Notes: generated by a model not told the origin, from the letters alone. 64,000 bases of DNA from Massilia litorea (GCF_015101885.1 NZ_CP062941.1:3906001-3970000), one strand, 5' to 3'. Counted from the first letter of the stretch, positions 46,353-55,039 are shown. Translations and numbers: made by a program.

Positions 46353-48041
46353 ATGGCCCAGCTGGCACATGAACTGGTGGAAGCGGCAGCCGTCTGGACG
46401 CCGCACGCCACCGCCTTGCGCCACGGCGCCGAGCGCATCAGCTACGCCGGCCTGGCCGGTGCGATTGCCGCCTTTGCCGGCGCCCTGGGAGCGGCCGGGA
46501 TCGGCGCCGGCGAACGGGTCGCCGTCTGCCTGCCGGCCTCCACGCCCGCGGTCGCCGCGCTGCTGGGCGCGTCGAGCGCCGGCTGCGCCTTCGTGCCGGT
46601 CGACCCGACGCTGGCGCCTGCACAGGTGGCGGCCCTGCTGCGCGATTGCGGCGCGCGCCTGCTGGTCGTCGATCCGACCGGACTGCACGTGCTGGGCGAT
46701 GCCCTGAAAGCGTGCTCCTCGCTGCGCAGCATCGTCGTCCACGGCGCCAGCATGCCGCGCTCGGCCCCGGTTCCGGTGCTTTCCTGGGACCGCTTCCTGG
46801 CCTCCGCCACGCCCTCCAGCTCGCCCGCACCGGCCAGCGCGACGCTGGCGGCCCTGATCTACAACACAACTGAGAACGCAACTGCGGACACAGCGCCGGA
46901 CAAGGCGTCCCGGATTGCCACGCCGGCGCCGCCGCGCGGCGTCGCGTTCTCGCACCGCAACCTGGTCGCCGGCGCCGAGTCGACCGCGCGCTGCCTCGGG
47001 ATCAAGCCCGGCGACCGCCTGCTGGCGGCCTTGCCCTTCCATGGCGACTACGGGCTGAACGCCTTGCTGGCCGCGCTCGCCGCCGGCGCTACCGTGGTGC
47101 TCGATACGCCGGGCGCCGCGCCGCGCGGTATCCAGCCCGCTGCGTTGCCCGATCCGGCAGCCCTGGCGCGCCTGCTCGAGGGCGGCGAGATCACCGGGCT
47201 GGTCGCGCTGCCCGCCACCTGGAATGCCCTGTCCGGACAGACGCTCGGCCGCGCCGCCGACTGCCTGCGCTATGCCGCCTGCGCCGGCGGCGGCCTGGAC
47301 CCCGACGCGTTGACGACGCTGCGGGCCGGCCTGCCGCGCACCCGCATCCACCTGCTGTACGACATCGGCGAGGCCTGCCGCTCGACCAGCCTGATGCCGG
47401 CCCAGCTCGACGAGCGCCCGGGCTCGATCGGGCGCGCCGTCCCGTATTCCGACTGGCTCGTGGTGCGCGCCGACGGCCGCGAGTGCGCGCCCGGCGAGAC
47501 CGGCGAACTGGTGCGCCGCGGCGCGCTCGTACCATTAGGTTACTGGAACGACCCGTCGGCCAACCGCGAGCAGTTCCGCTTCCTGCCGCCGGCCGCAGGC
47601 ATGGCGCAACGCGAAACCCGGCGCGAGAGCGGCTACTGGCCGGGCGTCAGCGCGCGCCGCGATCTCGACGGCTACCTGTACCTTGCCGAATCCTTTGCCG
47701 ATCCACGCCAGAACACCATCACCAGCGGCGGCTACCGCATCAGCGGGCGCGAAGTCGAAAAAATCGTCGTCGGCACCGGGCTTGTGCTCGAGGCGGCGGC
47801 GGTCGGGGTCGCCCATCCGGTGCTGGGGCAGGTCATCGCCGTGCTGGCCACGCCGCGGCCCGGCGCGCGGCTCGATTCCTCGATCCTGTTCGGCGCCTGC
47901 CGCGCGCGGCTGCCGCTGCACATGCTGCCGGCCATGGTCGACGTCCGGCGCGCACCCCTGCCGCGCGCGCGCGATGGACAGATCGACCGCGCGCTGCTGG
48001 CGGGCGAACTGGCGCCGCTGTTCGCGGACGTGGCGTCATGA
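46353..48041 (+). CDS. Exosortase A-associated AMP-forming ligase-like protein with lost catalytic motifs
   Basis: A 562-residue member of the acyl-CoA ligase/adenylation superfamily, most like the XrtA-associated ligase (TIGR03098-type) from segments Ser-Ile-Gly-Arg-Ala-Val-Pro, Glu-Cys-Ala-Pro-Gly-Glu-x-Gly-Glu-Leu-Val-x-Arg-Gly-Ala-Leu-Val and Gly-Tyr-Trp-Asn-Asp-Pro. The ATP-binding P-loop (normally Thr-Ser-Gly-Ser-Thr-Gly-x-Pro-Lys-Gly) is replaced near residues 170-196 by an unrelated Ala/Thr/Pro stretch. Tyr-Gly-x-Thr-Glu is Tyr-Asp-Ile-Gly-Glu, the ribose-binding Gly-Asp is Gly-Val-Ser, and the C-terminal catalytic Lys is Gln543. Adenylation is unlikely. The stop overlaps the next gene by four bases. 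Confidence 0.82.
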   Translation: MAQLAHELVEAAAVWTPHATALRHGAERISYAGLAGAIAAFAGALGAAGIGAGERVAVCLPASTPAVAALLGASSAGCAFVPVDPTLAPAQVAALLRDCGARLLVVDPTGLHVLGDALKACSSLRSIVVHGASMPRSAPVPVLSWDRFLASATPSSSPAPASATLAALIYNTTENATADTAPDKASRIATPAPPRGVAFSHRNLVAGAESTARCLGIKPGDRLLAALPFHGDYGLNALLAALAAGATVVLDTPGAAPRGIQPAALPDPAALARLLEGGEITGLVALPATWNALSGQTLGRAADCLRYAACAGGGLDPDALTTLRAGLPRTRIHLLYDIGEACRSTSLMPAQLDERPGSIGRAVPYSDWLVVRADGRECAPGETGELVRRGALVPLGYWNDPSANREQFRFLPPAAGMAQRETRRESGYWPGVSARRDLDGYLYLAESFADPRQNTITSGGYRISGREVEKIVVGTGLVLEAAAVGVAHPVLGQVIAVLATPRPGARLDSSILFGACRARLPLHMLPAMVDVRRAPLPRARDGQIDRALLAGELAPLFADVAS

Positions 48042-49855
48042 GCGGGCTGTGCGGGTGGGTGTCGCTCGAACCCCCGGGCCTGCCGATCGAGGACATGGCC
48101 GCGCCCTTTACTTCGCATCTTGCCAGTTCGCGGCCACTGCGCAGCGCCGGCCACAGCCTGGGCGCCGTCGCGCTCGCGGCCCGTCACGACGAGGCCAGCC
48201 TGTACCACCAGGACGGACTGCTGATCGTGCACTGGGGCGAACGGGTCGAGGTGCTGGCGCAGCTGTGGCGCACGCATGGGGCGAGGGCCTGCGCGGCGCT
48301 GTCCGGCCACTTCGCCTTCGCGCTCCTCGACGAGCGCCGCGGCGAAGCCTTGGTAGCCGTGGACCGCTGCGCCACGCGCCCGCTGTTCTACCAGATGGCG
48401 GGACGCAGCCTGCTGTTTGCCAGCAGCGGCGAAGCGCTGGCGCGCCACCCCGGCGCGGGCCGCACGGTCGACCCGCAGGCCCTGTTCGACTACCTGTACC
48501 TGCACGCGGTACACGGGCCGCGCACGATGTTTGCCGGCCAGCGCCGCCTGGCCCCGGGCGAATGCCTGCACCTGCACGGTGGCCGCGTCGAGCGCATCCG
48601 CTACTGGCGCATGCGCTATACCGAACACGCAGTCGAGCCGGCGCCGCAAACGGAACTGCTCGATGCGCTCACCTGCGCCCTGGACTGCGCCTCGGACGCG
48701 GGCGCCGCGCTGATGCTCGGCGGCGGCTGTGCCGGCACCCTGCTGGCAACGCTGCTGCAGCGCGGCGCCGGACAGCCGGTACACAGCTACGCCGTCGGCT
48801 TCGGCGTCGGCGGCGAGCGGCAACTGGCGGGCGCCCGCATGGCCGCGCGCAGGATCGGCAGCCGCCACCGCGAACGATTGCTGGCCCCGGACGACGTGGC
48901 CGACGCCGTGGCCGCGCTGGCCAGGCAGGGCGATGCACCCTGCGGCGAGCCGGGCGCGGTCGCCATGCTGTACGCGGCGCAGATGGCGCGCGAGGATGGC
49001 CACGGGCGCCTGCATGGCGGCTTCGGCGCGGCCCAGCTGTTCGGCTGCGGCCGCCACGCCGCGCTGGCGCGCACCAGCCGCTACGAACGCCTGCCGGGCG
49101 CACTGCGCCAGCTGGCCATCGAGCCGCTGCTGTTCGGCCTCGGTGCGCAGCTGCCGGGCGCCTTCGAACGGGTACGCGCGCGCATCGAGCAGGCGCTGCA
49201 GCCGCCGCTGGTGCGGCTGCGCCGGCGCAATGCCTTGCTCGCCCTGGGCGCGGCGAACGTGTTCGAACCGGCCTTCCTCGAACTGGTGGACCCGGACGCG
49301 CCCGCCGCGAGGCAGGAAGAAACCTGGTGGCTGGCCCAGGCCCGCAGCGCGGCCAACCGCGCGGTCGACCTCGAACTGCAGGGCGAGCTGCCGTGCCGTA
49401 TCCTGCCCGCTTTCTCGGCCGCCTGCGCGGCAGCGGGGATGCAGCCGGTCCTGCCTTACCTCGACGACGCCGTGGTCGCCATGGCGGCCCGCCTGGCGCC
49501 GCACCACAAGAGCGGCAAGGGCGCGCGCCGCCTGTTTGTGCGCGCACTGGGCGAGATCGGCGCCGGCCTGCCGGCCGCGCAGCGCGCACCGGTGCTGCCC
49601 TTCGGCCGCTGGCTGCAGGGCGACGCCCGCCTGCGCGCGCTTGCCTATGACAGCCTGTCCGGCCTGGCCCGGCGCCGCATCCTGCACCGCGAATTCGTCG
49701 ACCTGCTGCTCGCACGGCGCCTGCCGGAAGACCCGGCGACGCACGGCGAGACGGTGTGGCGCCTCATGATGCTGGAACAGTGGCTGGCGCGCGGCCGGCG
49801 CGACGGCTTCGGCCTGGAGACGGATCGCAGCGCGGCTGCGCTCGTGCAGGCCTGA
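48038..49855 (+). CDS. XrtA-type asparagine-synthase-like amidotransferase without active-site residues
   Basis: A 605-residue protein with the two-domain plan of asparagine synthase B and of the amidotransferase found in exosortase A loci. The glutaminase nucleophile Cys2 is replaced (Met-Ser-Gly-Leu-Cys-Gly). In the synthetase domain the PPi loop Ser-Gly-Gly-x-Asp-Ser is Leu-Gly-Gly-Gly-Cys-Ala-Gly (227-233), and Gly-Asp-Gly-Gly-Asp-Glu-Leu-Phe-Gly-Gly becomes Gly-Gly-Phe-Gly-Ala-Ala-Gln-Leu-Phe-Gly-Cys (about 327-337). Overall similarity continues to the C-terminus (Leu-Pro-Tyr-Leu-Asp-Asp, Ser-Gly-Lys-Gly). Both half-reactions should be lost, yet the frame is complete and coupled to the ligase gene. 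Confidence 0.82.
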   Translation: MSGLCGWVSLEPPGLPIEDMAAPFTSHLASSRPLRSAGHSLGAVALAARHDEASLYHQDGLLIVHWGERVEVLAQLWRTHGARACAALSGHFAFALLDERRGEALVAVDRCATRPLFYQMAGRSLLFASSGEALARHPGAGRTVDPQALFDYLYLHAVHGPRTMFAGQRRLAPGECLHLHGGRVERIRYWRMRYTEHAVEPAPQTELLDALTCALDCASDAGAALMLGGGCAGTLLATLLQRGAGQPVHSYAVGFGVGGERQLAGARMAARRIGSRHRERLLAPDDVADAVAALARQGDAPCGEPGAVAMLYAAQMAREDGHGRLHGGFGAAQLFGCGRHAALARTSRYERLPGALRQLAIEPLLFGLGAQLPGAFERVRARIEQALQPPLVRLRRRNALLALGAANVFEPAFLELVDPDAPAARQEETWWLAQARSAANRAVDLELQGELPCRILPAFSAACAAAGMQPVLPYLDDAVVAMAARLAPHHKSGKGARRLFVRALGEIGAGLPAAQRAPVLPFGRWLQGDARLRALAYDSLSGLARRRILHREFVDLLLARRLPEDPATHGETVWRLMMLEQWLARGRRDGFGLETDRSAAALVQA

Positions 49856-49910
49856 ACGCGGGCGGCTTCACCAGGCGCCGCCCCCGGGCAGACATTGCGC
49901 CGTCCCTGAC

Positions 49911-51107
49911 TCAGCTTGCCGCCAGCGCGTCGTACACGGCCAGGTAGCTGCGCGCCATCGCCGGCAGGCTGTGGTGGGCAATCACCTGGGCCCTGGCCCG
50001 CGCGCCATGGCGCGCGCCCATCTCGGGGATGCGGCAATAGTCCGCGATCGCTGCCGCCATCACGTCCGGCGACATCGGCGGCACCAGGATGCCGGTCAGG
50101 CCGGGCTGGACCAGTTCCTTGTGCACGCCGACCGAGGTGGCAACGACCGGCAGCCCGGTCGCCATCGCCTCCAGCAGCACGTTGCCGCTGCCTTCGGCCA
50201 GCGCCGGCAATACCATCAGGTCCATCGCCCGCATCAGCTGGGCGGTGTCGGGCCGCTCGCCCGGCAGCCAGGCGCGGTGGCCCGCCCCGGCGCGGTCGAG
50301 CATCGCCTGGCATTCGGCGCGCATCGGCCCGTCGCCGACGATCATCAGGCGCAGCCGCCCGTGCGAGGCATGCGGCGACGAGATCAGGCGCAGGAAGGCT
50401 TCGACCAGGGTCGTGTCGTTCTTGGCGTCGTCCATGCGGCCGACGCTGCCGATGACGAAGGCATCGTCGTGCATGAAGCCGTCCGGCCCGACCGCCGCGT
50501 GCGGCCCCAGGCGCGGGTGGAACTCCAGGCTGTCGACGCCGTTCGAGATATGCGACACCCGCGAGGGTTCGGCTCCGACCTGTTCGATCAGCCAGCGCTC
50601 CTGCTCGGCACTGGCGGCGATGTAATGGCCGACCAGGGGGCGCAGCGCCCGGCGCAGCAGGCTGGGCGCGCGCGCGCGGCCGGGTTCGGCCGGAGCATGT
50701 CCGGATTCGCGTCCGAATTCGCGTCCATATTCCCCATGCACCCGCAGGCGCACGCCGGCCAGCGCCGCCGCGAGCTGGCCCTCGAGGCCGCCGAAGTTAC
50801 GCGTATGCACCAGATCGGGCCGCAGCGCGCGCAGGGCGCGCACCATGCGCAGAAAATGGCCGAGGTCGGCGCCCTCGCGCTTGTGCAGGTCGATGACCTC
50901 CACCCCGTGCTCGCGCAGGTCGGCATGGAACATGCCGTGGTCGCGCATGCAGAGCACCGCGTGGCGGTAGCGTTCGCCGGGCATGTGGGCGATCAGGTCG
51001 AGCAGGCCGTTGCCGGCTCCGCCGCAGTCGAGCCGGTTGACGACGTGGGCGACGAGGCGCGGCGGCGCAAAGGCCGGGCTCATCGCGGCGACGGGACGGT
51101 TACCCAT
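49911..51107 (-). CDS. XrtA/PEP-CTERM-associated glycosyltransferase (TIGR03088-type, GT4)
   Basis: A 398-residue GT-B glycosyltransferase for exopolysaccharide assembly. The N-terminal Pro-Arg-Leu-Val-Ala-His-Val-Val-Asn-Arg-Leu-Asp-Cys-Gly-Gly and Glu-Gly-Gln-Leu-Ala-Ala-Ala-Leu-Ala-Gly-Val match the XrtA-associated family as I know it. The donor-site Glu-Gly-Ser-Gly-Asn-Val-Leu-Leu-Glu-Ala-Met-Ala retains both catalytic-type Glu. The usual His-Gly-Glu-His-Gly-Arg-Asp is His-Gly-Glu-Tyr-Gly-Arg-Glu, so the copy is divergent but may be active. The GTG/ATG choice at the N-terminus is open: Met9 is an alternative start. Convergent with the amidotransferase-like gene. Confidence 0.85.
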   Translation of the reverse strand: MGNRPVAAMSPAFAPPRLVAHVVNRLDCGGAGNGLLDLIAHMPGERYRHAVLCMRDHGMFHADLREHGVEVIDLHKREGADLGHFLRMVRALRALRPDLVHTRNFGGLEGQLAAALAGVRLRVHGEYGREFGRESGHAPAEPGRARAPSLLRRALRPLVGHYIAASAEQERWLIEQVGAEPSRVSHISNGVDSLEFHPRLGPHAAVGPDGFMHDDAFVIGSVGRMDDAKNDTTLVEAFLRLISSPHASHGRLRLMIVGDGPMRAECQAMLDRAGAGHRAWLPGERPDTAQLMRAMDLMVLPALAEGSGNVLLEAMATGLPVVATSVGVHKELVQPGLTGILVPPMSPDVMAAAIADYCRIPEMGARHGARARAQVIAHHSLPAMARSYLAVYDALAAS

Positions 51108-51560
51108 GGCTGACGGCGCCGGCCTGGCGGCGTGCGGGAAGGTGGACGGCGCTCATGGACGTAATGCGGAGCGTCGAAGGTCGGCGCAGGACTCGGTGGG
51201 CGGCAACTGGCATGGCCGGGCTGGCCGGGAACGGCGGGGGAGGGACATGGGACGGTCTCCGGAGAAAGCCAGCCGGCGCGCAGCGGCAGGTTTTTCGATT
51301 ATATGGCCGCGCGCGGCGCGCACCGCGTAACCCTTTTTACCGTTGATACCCGTCAAAGCGCCCATGTGCTGAACCGAAACCCCCGCATGGGGCCGGCAAT
51401 TCCGTCTGGTGCTTGTGGCAAGTTTCTCATCAGCTTGATCCATATCCAGACAGCAAAGAAGCTGCGGAAATGTGGGGAACCAGCTTACTGATGACCTTGT
51501 CTGAATGGCAGTCGTGACGTTTTCGCCAATGCCGGCGGGACGCTTTTTCAGGAGACCAGC
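51108..51560 (+). other. Non-coding gap upstream of the FeeM-like gene
   Basis: A 453-base gap between divergent genes with no convincing reading frame. From about 51340 it becomes more AT-rich and likely contains the promoter and leader of the acyltransferase operon. A GC-rich inverted stretch (alternating GCGC) lies near 51303-51328. CAGGAGA precedes the ATG at 51561. I found no consensus promoter that I would stand by. Confidence 0.5.
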
Positions 51561-52322
51561 ATGTTGGTAGAAGAATTGCCCATCGCATCGTTCCAGGCGC
51601 CGCCGGCGCAGGGACACGCCGCCGGGCGCGCGGCGCAGGGCGGCCAGGACGCGCCGCGCCCGCAGCCCGAGCCCCAGCTGTTCAACGTCCGCGTCGCCCT
51701 GTCCGCAGGCCGCCACGCCGACAGCGGCGACCTGGTGCGCCGCATGTACGCCTGGCGCGGCTATGCCTTCGAAGCGGGCGAGCGCAGCGCCGCCGACAAG
51801 GTGACTCTGTATGCGGAAACCGGGGGCGAGCTGGTCGGCACGATGAGCCTGTGGCTGGACAAGGGCAATGCGCTGCCGGCCGACGAGAATTTCCGCGACC
51901 GGCTCGACATCCTGCGGCGCCAGGGGAGGCGGCTGTGCGAACCGTCGCGCCTGGCGATCGATGCCGGCATGTCCAAGCGCGTGTTCGCCGCCCTGATCCA
52001 CATCTCCTGGCTGTATGCGCGCGAGCTGCATGGCTTTACCGACTACGTGATCGAGGTCAATCCACGCCACGTGGCCTTCTACCGGCGCATGCTCGGCTTC
52101 GCCGATTTCGGCGGTGAGCGGCCGTGCAGCCGGGTCGGCGCACCGGCGGTGCTGCTGCGCCTGCCGCTCGACCAGATGGGCGCGAGCATCCGCAAATGGG
52201 GCGGCAGCGTCCAGCAGCAGGCCGGCGAACGCTCCTTCTATCCGTATTTCTTCCCGGCCTGCGACGAGCCCGCAATCAGTGCCCGGCTCGCCGCGCTGTG
52301 CCATGGAGGAGAATGGGCATGA
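51561..52322 (+). CDS. FeeM-like N-acyltransferase (N-acyl amino acid synthase type)
   Basis: A 253-residue acyltransferase of the GNAT-like FeeM group, which joins a fatty acyl chain from acyl carrier protein to an amino acid or related amine. Visible marks: a basic Val-Arg-Arg-Met-Tyr-Ala-Trp-Arg-Gly-Tyr near residue 60, Gly-Thr-Met-Ser-Leu, a Cys-Glu-Pro-Ser-Arg-Leu-Ala-Ile-Asp-Ala segment and Ile-Glu-Val-Asn-Pro-Arg-His-Val-Ala-Phe-Tyr-Arg-Arg-Met-Leu-Gly-Phe. The N-terminal 40 residues are disordered and Ala/Gln-rich. The stop overlaps the flavoprotein gene by four bases, so the two products probably act together. Confidence 0.8.
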   Translation: MLVEELPIASFQAPPAQGHAAGRAAQGGQDAPRPQPEPQLFNVRVALSAGRHADSGDLVRRMYAWRGYAFEAGERSAADKVTLYAETGGELVGTMSLWLDKGNALPADENFRDRLDILRRQGRRLCEPSRLAIDAGMSKRVFAALIHISWLYARELHGFTDYVIEVNPRHVAFYRRMLGFADFGGERPCSRVGAPAVLLRLPLDQMGASIRKWGGSVQQQAGERSFYPYFFPACDEPAISARLAALCHGGEWA

Positions 52323-53977
52323 GCCAACTCAAGGATTTGCCGCAGAGCGCCCATCCGGAAGCCGCCCTGGCCGCCATGGCGGCCGCGGTCGGCGCCGCCC
52401 ATGTCCTGGTCGACGAGGACACGCGCGAACGCTATGCGCGCAGCACGGCGGCGCGGCCGGTGCGTCCGCTGGCCCTGGTGCGTCCGGGCGATGCGGGCGA
52501 GGTGGCGCAACTGGTCAGGATCGCCGCCGGCGCCCGCATCGCCGTCTACCCGATCAGCACCGGCAAGAACTGGGGCTATGGCGACGCCTGCGCGGTCGGC
52601 GCCGGCCAGGTGATCCTCGACCTGTCGCGCATGAACCGCATCATCCACGTCGACCCGGAACTCGCGTATACGGTGATCGAGCCCGGCGTGACCCAGCGCC
52701 AGCTGTCGGACTACCTGCGCCAGCGCGGCTACCGGCTTTGGGCCGACTGCACCGGCGCCGGGCCCGACACCAGCTACATCGGCAATATCATGGAGCGCGG
52801 CTTCGGCCACTCTCCCTACGGCAACCGGTTGCAGCACGTGGCCGGGATGCAGGTGGTCCTGCCCGGCGGCGAGTTGCTCGAGACCGGTTTCGGGCATTAC
52901 GCGCAGTCGCGCACCACCCACCTGTTCCCGTATGGCGTCGGGCCTTTCCTGGACGGCCTGTTCACCCAGTCGAACATGGGCATCGTGACCCGGCTCGGCA
53001 TCTGGCTGATGCCGCAGGCCGAATGCGTGAACCACTTCCTGTGCAGCGTGCCTGCGCACGCCGATATCGGGCCGGTGGTCGACGCCCTGCGTCCCTTGCG
53101 GCTGGACGGGACGCTGCGCAGCATCCTGCACATCGGCAACGACATGCGGGTGTTGTCCGGAGCCGGCGTGTTCCCGCGCGCCCGGGTGAGCGAGGGCGCG
53201 CGCCTGCCGCAGGCGCTGCGCAGCGCCATGCGCGAGCAGGGCGGCATCGGGGCCTGGAGCGTGTCCGGCGCACTCTACGGCACCCGGGCCCAGGTGGCGG
53301 CGGCCCGCGCGGCCCTGCGCCGGGCCTTGCGCGGCACCGCGGCGCGCCCCGTTTTCATCAGCGAACGCAGCCTGCGTGCCGGCGCCCTGGCCGCGCGCCT
53401 GCTCGGGAATACGAATGCGGGGCGGCGCCTGCGCGGCAAGGTGGCGCTGGGCGAATCGCTGTTCGCGATGAACCGCGGCGTGCCCGACGGACGTTTCCTG
53501 ACCGGTGCCTACTGGCGCCGCCGCGACGGCTTGCCGGCGAGCTTTCCTGCGCAGGCCGATCCGGCGCGCGACGGTTGCGGCCTGCTGTGGGTCTCGCCGG
53601 TGCTGCCGCTGCGCGGCGAGGACATGCTGGCGGTCCACGCGCTTGCCGAGGTCAGCTTCGAGCGCTACGGCTTCGACCTGTTCGCCACCTTCAGCATGAT
53701 CAACGAACGCACGCTGGGCGGCGTCCTGACGATCGCCTACGACAAGCAGGACCCGGACGAGACCGCGCGCGCCCGTGCCTGTCATGACGAGGTCTTCGGG
53801 AGCATGTTCGAGGCCGGCTATATCCCCTACCGCGTCGGCAACCATGCGATGGCGAGGCTCGACCCGGCGCGCGACACCTACTGGCGCACGGTGGGCGCGA
53901 TCAAGGCGGCGCTCGACCCGGCGGGCATCCTGGCCCCGGGACGCTACCAGCCGGACGTGGCGAGGGAGCTCGGGTAG
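52319..53977 (+). CDS. FAD-binding oxidoreductase, VAO/p-cresol methylhydroxylase-like
   Basis: A 552-residue flavoprotein of the vanillyl-alcohol oxidase family. The FAD-binding PCMH domain (about 50-250) shows Pro-Ile-Ser-Thr-Gly-Lys-Asn-Trp-Gly-Tyr-Gly and Asp-Leu-Ser-Arg-Met-Asn; the C-terminus ends with Ile-Leu-Ala-Pro-Gly-Arg-Tyr as in 4-cresol dehydrogenase-type enzymes. These oxidise para-substituted phenols or related compounds. ATG 52319 is chosen for GGAGG spacing and the ATGA overlap with the acyltransferase stop. An attractive but unproven idea is oxidation of an aromatic N-acyl amine made by the preceding enzyme. No signal peptide. Confidence 0.85.
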   Translation: MSQLKDLPQSAHPEAALAAMAAAVGAAHVLVDEDTRERYARSTAARPVRPLALVRPGDAGEVAQLVRIAAGARIAVYPISTGKNWGYGDACAVGAGQVILDLSRMNRIIHVDPELAYTVIEPGVTQRQLSDYLRQRGYRLWADCTGAGPDTSYIGNIMERGFGHSPYGNRLQHVAGMQVVLPGGELLETGFGHYAQSRTTHLFPYGVGPFLDGLFTQSNMGIVTRLGIWLMPQAECVNHFLCSVPAHADIGPVVDALRPLRLDGTLRSILHIGNDMRVLSGAGVFPRARVSEGARLPQALRSAMREQGGIGAWSVSGALYGTRAQVAAARAALRRALRGTAARPVFISERSLRAGALAARLLGNTNAGRRLRGKVALGESLFAMNRGVPDGRFLTGAYWRRRDGLPASFPAQADPARDGCGLLWVSPVLPLRGEDMLAVHALAEVSFERYGFDLFATFSMINERTLGGVLTIAYDKQDPDETARARACHDEVFGSMFEAGYIPYRVGNHAMARLDPARDTYWRTVGAIKAALDPAGILAPGRYQPDVARELG

Positions 53978-54091
53978 AGACAGGGGCCTGAGCAGATGGG
54001 GAGCCGTGCGCGCGACTGCGTACGGCGCCGCACGGAGCGTTGCACGCGCACGGCCTAGGATGTCGGTTCACTCAATCATCAAGGAAACACC

Positions 54092-54601
54092 ATGTCCATG
54101 ACGAATGCTTCCGCACAGGCGGCTGCACTGGCGGACAAGATCCGCTCGATGCGCTTCGCGATGTTCACCACTGTGGACGAACAAGGCCACCTGATCAGCC
54201 ACCCGATGACCAACCAGGAGACGGACGAGCAGGGCGGCCTGTGGTTCTATACCTCGATCCATGCGCCGCTGTGGCAGAACATCGCGCTCCAGCCCGAAGT
54301 CAATGTCAGCTTCGCGCAGCCGGAGGACAGCCTGTATGTCTCGATCAGCGGCACGGCCGAGCGCGTAGTCGACCGCGAACGCATCCGCGCGCTGTGGAAC
54401 CCGATGGTGCAGGCCTGGTTCCCGCACGGCCCCGAGGACGAACATGTGGTGCTGGTGCGCGTGGCGCCGCACGCCGCCGAATACTGGGATTCGAACGACA
54501 GCAAGATGGTGCGCCTGTTCCAGATGGCCAAGGCGGCCGTCACGGGCAGCACGCCGGACGTCGATCCGGGAGAACACGGGACGATCAGGCTGCAATCCTG
54601 A
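54092..54601 (+). CDS. Pyridoxamine 5'-phosphate oxidase-like (general stress 26-type) protein
   Basis: A 169-residue split-barrel flavin-binding-type protein: Met-Arg-Phe-Ala-Met-Phe-Thr-Thr-Val-Asp-Glu-Gln-Gly-His-Leu near residue 20, Arg/Ser-His-Pro-Met-Thr, Leu-Trp-Phe-Tyr-Thr-Ser and Val-Asn-Val-Ser-Phe. This resembles the general stress protein 26 group rather than true PdxH. Probably binds FMN or a related cofactor in the cytoplasm. Physiological reaction unknown. Confidence 0.85.
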   Translation: MSMTNASAQAAALADKIRSMRFAMFTTVDEQGHLISHPMTNQETDEQGGLWFYTSIHAPLWQNIALQPEVNVSFAQPEDSLYVSISGTAERVVDRERIRALWNPMVQAWFPHGPEDEHVVLVRVAPHAAEYWDSNDSKMVRLFQMAKAAVTGSTPDVDPGEHGTIRLQS

Positions 54602-54649
54602 TTCCGCAAGCGCCGCTGCCGGGCAGGAGGACGCCCGGCGGCGGGATAT

Positions 54650-55039
54650 TCAGGGCGCCGGAGGCAGATCGTCCGCCGACTGGTTCGCACCCGTCTCCGG
54701 GCTGCCCAGGCCGGTGCCCGTGCCGCCTGCCTGCTGCGAGCGGGTATCGAGCGCGCCGCGCGAGCCGCTTTGGACGGCGCTGCCGTCGGCCTCGGGCTTC
54801 GTTTCCGGTGCCGCCGGCGAATCTTGCGCTTTCGAGCCCGGCGGCGCGTCGATCTCGCCCGTGCTCTGCGTCAGTTGCGCGCCGCCGCTGCCGCCGGTTT
54901 CCTGCATGGTTTCGTGGCTGGGGGTGGCGCCGGCCTGGCCGCTGGTGGTGCCGCCCACGCCCAGGGTGGTCGACGCCACGTCCTGCGTGCCGGTCGTACC
55001 GCTTGTTCCGCTGGTTCCACTAGATGCTTGCGTAGCCAT
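54650..55039 (-). CDS. Low-complexity hydrophilic hypothetical protein
   Basis: A 129-residue protein made almost entirely of Gly, Ser, Thr, Ala, Gln, Pro and Glu with no hydrophobic core, certainly disordered. GGGAG lies about six bases upstream of the ATG, favouring real translation. Such proteins in stress-adapted bacteria are sometimes desiccation-related, but nothing here proves that. No homologous domain recognised. Confidence 0.65.
   Translation of the reverse strand: MATQASSGTSGTSGTTGTQDVASTTLGVGGTTSGQAGATPSHETMQETGGSGGAQLTQSTGEIDAPPGSKAQDSPAAPETKPEADGSAVQSGSRGALDTRSQQAGGTGTGLGSPETGANQSADDLPPAP

Noticed and set aside
44486-53977. A complete XrtA/PEP-CTERM system
   Set aside because: No exosortase, PEP-CTERM substrate, polysaccharide polymerase/export gene or PrsK/PrsR-type regulator was found in the window; only associated families are present.
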